The notes under the pieces are model-generated. The model was not told the origin of the DNA, did no database searches, and saw only the letters and a program-made list of their open reading frames with translations. The position numbers were made by a program, and so were the translations under genes. Positions 59,831 through 64,000 of a stretch of 64,000 nt of DNA are shown piece after piece; position 1 is the stretch's first letter; each line of letters starts with the position of its first letter. The DNA is from Bacteriovoracaceae bacterium UBA3083 (GTDB lineage Bacteria; Bdellovibrionota; Bacteriovoracia; Bacteriovoracales; Bacteriovoracaceae): positions 62,001 through 126,000 of the forward strand of contig DFBJ01000009.1 in assembly GCA_002366565.1 (NCBI GenBank), given 5' to 3'.

Positions 59831-61459
59831 ATGAATTACTCAAAATCAAAGACAACTTGGAAGCACTATCTTATTGTAGCTGGCTTTTCTTTGACTCAAT
59901 CAATAGTCGCTTCGGCAGACTCTGGTGTGTTCAACGATTGCCAATATGCAGGTGAGAGTAAAGAAATGTGCTATAAAATGGTCATGGCTTCTGAGTATGG
60001 TGGAGAGATTGATTGTATTGAGTGTCTAATGTATGAGCAACCAGAGCAGAATAAATTAGCTGAAACTCTAGGTGTTGTAGCTGGACCTCTAGCCTTTCTT
60101 GGGGCTTCTTACTTTGGTGCAAAATATCAGTATAAAGGACAACAAGCTTGGGCGGACGCTTATGAGTCAGGCCATACAGCTTGTACAACAAGATTTAATT
60201 CATATTTAGATTACTCAACAGAAAGAGGAGCAACTCCTATTTCTGCAGGAGATGCAGAATCATTTGCTAGTTCTTGTGGAGCTGGCGGAACTCTTGGTAT
60301 TGGTGGAGGATACGCTGGTTATGGCGGATCGTACGGCAATGGTTATGGAGGATTTGGTAACTCATTTGCTTCTGCTGGATATTCTCCAGGTTTTATGGGC
60401 GGAATGATGGGGCCAAACTTTAGTACAGGTATCTCTGGTGGCTTTGGTGGCGGTTCTATTGGTTTTGGCGGAGGTCTAGGTTTAGGTCTTGGAATGGGTG
60501 CAATGAACGGCTTATTTGGTAGTGGCTCAGGATTGAGTGGCGGAATAAGCGGTGGAATTAATATTGGCCTTGGCACTGGAATGGGTGGCGGAATGTACCC
60601 TGGCGGATACGGTATGGGTGGAAATCCATATGGTGGAATTTACGGTGGAATGAGTGGTGGATTTGGTTACCCTGGGATGGGTGGTGGAATTTATGGTTCT
60701 GGACTAGGTATGGGTGCTGGAATTTCTGGTGGAGTTAATCTCGGACTAGGAAACCCTTACGGTAGTGGCATGTATGGAAATAATATGGGCTTCCCTGGAG
60801 GAATTTCTGGTGGAGTTAACTTCGGTGCAGGAAATCCTTACGGTGGTGGCATGTATGGAAATAATATGGGCTTCCCTGGAGGAATTTCTGGTGGAGTTAA
60901 TCTCGGACTAGGAAATCCTTACGGTAGTGGAATGTACGGAAACGGTATGGGTATAAGTGGATACCCTGGAGGAGTTTCCGGTGGAGTTAATTTCGGTGCA
61001 GGAAATCCTTATACTAGTGGAATGTATGGAAATGGAATGTATGGAAACGGAATGTATAATAACGGAATGGGTGGAATCTATGGTGCAGGAACAATGCCTG
61101 GATCTATTGGTGTAAATCCTTGGGGAGCAGGTGGAGCTACAGGATCTTACTGGAATAATTCTGGTGGATGGAATGGTGGAATCACTAATAATACTCAATA
61201 TCAGCAACAGTACCAACAGGCTGCAGATGTTCAAGGGCAAGTTCAAGCAGGTTATGCTAGGTCTCAGGGGAACCAGGTCACTAGTCAGGCAGCAACTTCA
61301 GCTCTTTATGAAAACTATCAAAATGCATCGCAAGACCTTTATTCAAACGCTTACTATGGCGGTGGAAATACGATTAATCCATATGCAAATGGATCAATGT
61401 ATTCTGCAGGAAACTTAGGGTTTAACTTTGGTGTTAATACTGGTGGATACGTTTACTAA
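59831..61459 (+). CDS. Secreted glycine-rich repeat protein
   Basis: The 542-residue protein has a signal peptide (hydrophobic core YLIVAGFSLTQSIVASA), a folded N-terminal part of about 110 residues with several Cys (NDCQYAGESKEMCYK, DCIECLMYE), and a central region of about 290 residues that is over 40 percent Gly with Met, Tyr and Asn. The last 100 residues are rich in Gln, Ala and Ser. The Gly region ends with tandem repeats of 27-30 residues. Low-complexity Gly/Tyr proteins of this kind are often extracellular, adhesive or matrix components, but no family is recognised. Confidence 0.8.
   Translation: MNYSKSKTTWKHYLIVAGFSLTQSIVASADSGVFNDCQYAGESKEMCYKMVMASEYGGEIDCIECLMYEQPEQNKLAETLGVVAGPLAFLGASYFGAKYQYKGQQAWADAYESGHTACTTRFNSYLDYSTERGATPISAGDAESFASSCGAGGTLGIGGGYAGYGGSYGNGYGGFGNSFASAGYSPGFMGGMMGPNFSTGISGGFGGGSIGFGGGLGLGLGMGAMNGLFGSGSGLSGGISGGINIGLGTGMGGGMYPGGYGMGGNPYGGIYGGMSGGFGYPGMGGGIYGSGLGMGAGISGGVNLGLGNPYGSGMYGNNMGFPGGISGGVNFGAGNPYGGGMYGNNMGFPGGISGGVNLGLGNPYGSGMYGNGMGISGYPGGVSGGVNFGAGNPYTSGMYGNGMYGNGMYNNGMGGIYGAGTMPGSIGVNPWGAGGATGSYWNNSGGWNGGITNNTQYQQQYQQAADVQGQVQAGYARSQGNQVTSQAATSALYENYQNASQDLYSNAYYGGGNTINPYANGSMYSAGNLGFNFGVNTGGYVY
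60719..61060 (+). repeat. 81/90-bp tandem repeat inside the glycine-rich gene
   Basis: Units begin at 60719, 60800, 60881 and 60971, with lengths of 81, 81 and 90 bases and a partial last unit. Each codes for GGISGGVN, then LGLG or FGAG, then GNPY and GMYGN. The LGLG and FGAG types alternate (1=3, 2=4), so the array probably grew by duplication of a two-unit block. GMYGN repeats follow after 61018. Confidence 0.9.
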
Positions 61460-61490
61460 AATAATCTTAAATTAATTTATATATAATATG

Positions 61491-61516
61491 ATGCCTCCCA
61501 AGTGGAGGCATTTACT
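61491..61516 (+). terminator. Probable terminator after the glycine-rich gene
   Basis: ATGCCTCC-CAAGT-GGAGGCAT followed by TTACTT, with a second small TATCTC/GAGATA hairpin just after. The T tract is short, so termination may be partial. Confidence 0.65.
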
Positions 61517-61549
61517 TATCTCTTATTGAGATAGGTCATTGGAGAAGAG

Positions 61550-62293
61550 TTGAAAGTAGTACTTGTTACAAGTCAACTTAACTACATGCCTAGTAATTAT
61601 TCAAAGACTATTGAAGGTATTCTTGCGTCTTCAAATGGTCGAATTACATCCCTAATCGAAATTGAAAATTTAGATTATAGCTACATTAAGAGTGGGCTTG
61701 GGCTTATCTATTATGGTGCAAGAAACTTTGGATCGCAGTTGTTAAAAAACTTATTACAAGCGCAAATCTCATCAAAGAAGAGTCTCTGCGAAAAGTACAA
61801 TGTAGAACATAGAATGTTTAAGAGTATTAATAACTCTGAAGCTATTCAGTATTTAGAGTCCCAAAACTTTGACCTACTCATTAATCTAAGAACTAGATGT
61901 ATCTATAAGAAGAAAGCTTTAAGCGTAACTAGACTAGGTTGCATAAATATACATCATGGGATTCTCCCTAAATACAGGGGAACTATGTGTGATCTAAACG
62001 CACTTAGTGAAGGTCGAGTCGCCGGTTTCTCTATGCATATGATGGATGAAAAAATAGATAATGGAGATATTATAAAAGTTGTAGAAGTCTCTTCAACAGA
62101 AAAAAACTATTTTAAATACCTTTCGCTGACTGAAGATTATGAAGTTAAGGCCATTGTTGAATTACTTGACTACATCTCATCTCACAATCGGCTCCCTGAA
62201 GGTTTTAAAAATAAAAGTGAAGAGAGCATATACACAAAGACCCCAGACATTAAAGCAGTGAAGAAATATATAAAGAAAGGAATAACCTTATGA
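61550..62293 (+). CDS. Formyltransferase-family protein
   Basis: The 247-residue protein has the folate-dependent formyltransferase core: CINIHHGILPKYRGTMCDL contains the catalytic His region, and FSMHMMDEKIDNGDII holds the conserved Asp. It is shorter than Fmt and lacks its C-terminal tRNA-binding domain, so it more likely formylates a sugar amine or another small substrate. The start is TTG at 61550 with GGAG 5-6 bases upstream. Its TGA overlaps the next ATG, which indicates coupling with the hydrolase-ligase fusion. Confidence 0.82.
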   Translation: MKVVLVTSQLNYMPSNYSKTIEGILASSNGRITSLIEIENLDYSYIKSGLGLIYYGARNFGSQLLKNLLQAQISSKKSLCEKYNVEHRMFKSINNSEAIQYLESQNFDLLINLRTRCIYKKKALSVTRLGCINIHHGILPKYRGTMCDLNALSEGRVAGFSMHMMDEKIDNGDIIKVVEVSSTEKNYFKYLSLTEDYEVKAIVELLDYISSHNRLPEGFKNKSEESIYTKTPDIKAVKKYIKKGITL

Positions 62294-64000
62294 GTTCATA
62301 TGTTGTTTATCATGGTTCACCAGGAACTAGTGAAGACTTTAATTTTTTGAAAGAAAAACTTAAAGAGACCACACTGTTAAAAAGAGGTGAACAAAAAAAT
62401 GCCGATATATATATAGGTTATTCTTTTGGAAGTTACTTTGCTTTAAGAGATTTTATAAATAACCCAGATGCAAAAAAACTAATATTAATAGCTCCATATT
62501 TATACGCAGATAAACTAGGATTTTTAAAAAAAATACTTATTAAAAATGCGATTACTTCTAAAATTCTCATAGAGAAAATGAGTGAAACAATTATTGAAGA
62601 GCTCTTAATTAAGTCCTCATCACCTCAAGTTGTATCGGATGAGTATCGAGCAATTGCAGAGAAGTATAAGTCTGTTGCTGTATTGAGAGAAGCCGCACTA
62701 GAGAAGGAAGTTTCACAAGAGAGTATAGTAGATCTCTGTAAGAAGGCCTCTGAGAGAGAAGTTCATATAATATGGGGAGATAGTGATCAATCATTAACTC
62801 AAGAACATGTAGAGAAGATAAAAAATAACTTAATTGCAGATGAAGTAATATTTAAGGATGCTGGACATGCTATTCCTTGGACTCATCAAGATCAGTTGAT
62901 TGAAGAAATATTAAAGAAGTCTACAACTTCTAAAGAGGGAAAGACTGGTTATTATGAAGGCGAAGATAGTCGAAACAATGTTGCAACCTTTTTGAAAGAA
63001 CATGTGAAGTCCAATCCTAATAAAAGTGTTCTGACTTGGGTAGACCTTCAAAAAATAGGTAGCTGGAGTGGTAACTTAAATGACCCTCTTCCTCATGAGT
63101 CAATAAGTGTAAAAGATCTAGACCAACTTGTTTCAAGAATATCAAATGGGCTCTTAAACTTAGGGATTGAAAAAGGGGATAGAGTTATCATCTTTATCCC
63201 AATGTCCTTGCAGTTATATGCTGCTATGTTTGCTTTACAAAAGATAGGTGGAATCGCGGTATTCTTAGATAGTTGGGCAAGAAGGGATCAGATGGGTGTA
63301 AGTGCTGAGACTGCAGCGCCTAAAGCCATTATCTCTTTAGAAAAAGCTTTTATGTATTTAAAAGATGTTAAAGAAATTGGAGCAATCCCTCTAAAAGTTT
63401 CAGTAGGTCCTACAGAGGGAGAGTATGACGCCTCTCTTGAAGAGTTGATGAAGTTTGATCTAAATGAAGAAGTAACTCCTGTTGAAAAAGAGCACACAGC
63501 TCTAATTACTTTCACGACAGGAAGCTCTGGGAAGCCAAAGGGGGCTGATAGATCGCACAGATTCTTATCTGCTCAACACTATGCTTTGAATAGGCATATT
63601 CCTTATATTGAATCAGACGTAGATTTACCTGTATTTCCAATCTTCTCTCTTAATAACCTCGCTGCGGGTGTAACAACAGTAATCCCTGCGATTGATGTTG
63701 GAGCACCTTCTGAGAAGGACCCTCTAATTTTAATTGCACAGTTCTTAACGATGAAGGTTACCTGTACAACACTATCTCCATCTCTGTTGAATGCTGTAAG
63801 CGCTTTTTGCTTGAAAAATAATTTAAAGTTAAATGGTCTAAAGAGAATTGTTACTGGTGGTGCACCTGTATCTAGAGACGATGTGAAAAGGATTAAGGAA
63901 GCTGCACCTAATGCTGAAATCTTAGTCTTATATGGGTCTACTGAAGTTGAACCAATGGCGCATATTGAAGCAAAAGAGATGCTAGCTGAAAAAGAGAATA
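62290..64000 (+). CDS. Alpha/beta-hydrolase fused to acyl-AMP ligase (3' end outside window)
   Basis: The frame is open from ATG 62290 to the window end (570 residues seen). Residues about 1-215 are an alpha/beta hydrolase: YHGSPGTSEDF, nucleophile elbow IGYSFGSYFAL, acid in IWGDSDQSL and His in DAGHAIPW. From about residue 230 an ANL-family adenylating enzyme follows, with ITFTTGSSGKPKGADRSH (A3 loop), RIVTGGAPVSRDD and LVLYGSTEVEPMA. Fused hydrolase-ligase proteins occur in OleBC-type olefin synthesis, but here the nucleophile is Ser and not the Asp of OleB. The start overlaps the formyltransferase stop (ATGA). The product is unknown. Confidence 0.85.
   Translation, partial: MSSYVVYHGSPGTSEDFNFLKEKLKETTLLKRGEQKNADIYIGYSFGSYFALRDFINNPDAKKLILIAPYLYADKLGFLKKILIKNAITSKILIEKMSETIIEELLIKSSSPQVVSDEYRAIAEKYKSVAVLREAALEKEVSQESIVDLCKKASEREVHIIWGDSDQSLTQEHVEKIKNNLIADEVIFKDAGHAIPWTHQDQLIEEILKKSTTSKEGKTGYYEGEDSRNNVATFLKEHVKSNPNKSVLTWVDLQKIGSWSGNLNDPLPHESISVKDLDQLVSRISNGLLNLGIEKGDRVIIFIPMSLQLYAAMFALQKIGGIAVFLDSWARRDQMGVSAETAAPKAIISLEKAFMYLKDVKEIGAIPLKVSVGPTEGEYDASLEELMKFDLNEEVTPVEKEHTALITFTTGSSGKPKGADRSHRFLSAQHYALNRHIPYIESDVDLPVFPIFSLNNLAAGVTTVIPAIDVGAPSEKDPLILIAQFLTMKVTCTTLSPSLLNAVSAFCLKNNLKLNGLKRIVTGGAPVSRDDVKRIKEAAPNAEILVLYGSTEVEPMAHIEAKEMLAEKEN

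Noticed and set aside
60719..61060. Regular direct repeats that could suggest a CRISPR array
   Set aside because: The units are contiguous, keep one reading frame and encode similar peptides; there are no unique spacers and no cas genes.
60343..61246. Pro-rich and Ser/Ile/His-rich minus-strand frames across the glycine-rich gene
   Set aside because: They are the complement of the Gly-rich coding repeat, lack ribosome binding sites and disappear outside the repeat. The plus-strand gene has a signal peptide and terminator.
62290..64000. Naming the fusion protein OleBC
   Set aside because: The hydrolase nucleophile is Ser in a GYSFGS elbow, while OleB uses Asp, and oleA and oleD are not in the window.

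Overview
The window is AT-rich chromosomal DNA from a Gram-negative bacterium. It encodes a TonB-dependent receptor, many lipoprotein or Sec signal peptides, a lipid II flippase and an outer-membrane style envelope. Codon use and base composition look even throughout. The low GC, the many secreted proteases and SCGK-type lipoproteins, and the housekeeping gene set suggest a Bdellovibrionota predator of the Halobacteriovorax/Bacteriovorax type. This placement is inference from general character; no rRNA or other marker in the window proves it.

Layout. 1-8 kb: a housekeeping run (accA 3' end, yicC, gmk, bifunctional rel), then a large coiled-coil protein. 7.4-12.3 kb (minus strand): maeB-ridA-DUF218 and a sodium:solute symporter preceded by a clear TPP riboswitch, which makes it a probable thiamine or thiamine-precursor importer. 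It is divergent from an oxyR-type regulator that keeps both redox cysteines. 13.5-16 kb: two paralogous secreted trypsin-like lipoproteins; the second appears to start at a rare ATT codon. 16-19.5 kb: a YheT-type hydrolase, a fused two-domain oligopeptide ABC ATPase and a single-domain response regulator. 20-24.4 kb: a NhaR-like regulator, an aspartoacylase-family hydrolase and modABC. 25-29 kb: a serA-like dehydrogenase, purA and mtaB.

29-39 kb is the most unusual part. A tRNA-Lys/tRNA-Glu operon is present twice, each copy with its own promoter and terminator. A third scar carries only the tRNA-Lys 3' end, fused to a shredded D-lactate dehydrogenase paralogue. Next comes a five-gene minus-strand operon (ICMT-like methyltransferase, YceI, type III polyketide synthase, second ICMT-like methyltransferase, FAD oxidoreductase). 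It is divergent from a membrane-anchored LuxR-type regulator and an MMPL/RND exporter. The gene content matches a phenolic-lipid pathway of the srsABC kind with an added regulation and export module. The intact D-lactate dehydrogenase lies immediately on the other side, so the island sits between two related ldh sequences.

40-50 kb (minus strand) is a complete aerobactin-like siderophore locus in the classical order exporter-iucA-iucB-iucC-iucD-receptor, with one extra small gene before the receptor. It is preceded by a secreted-protein gene whose terminator lies only about 20 bp before the exporter start. 50-64 kb: a membrane protein, a dCMP-deaminase family enzyme, a DUF2799 lipoprotein, a very large lipoprotein with a glycine-rich region and coiled coils, murJ, small conserved proteins, a glycine-rich repeat protein with an 81-bp tandem repeat, and a formyltransferase translationally coupled to an alpha/beta-hydrolase/acyl-AMP-ligase fusion that runs off the window.

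No gap between genes exceeds about 300 bp. The longer ones (13341-13540, 16949-17151, 24425-24693, 31674-31941) are described in the entries. No transposase, integrase or CRISPR array was seen.
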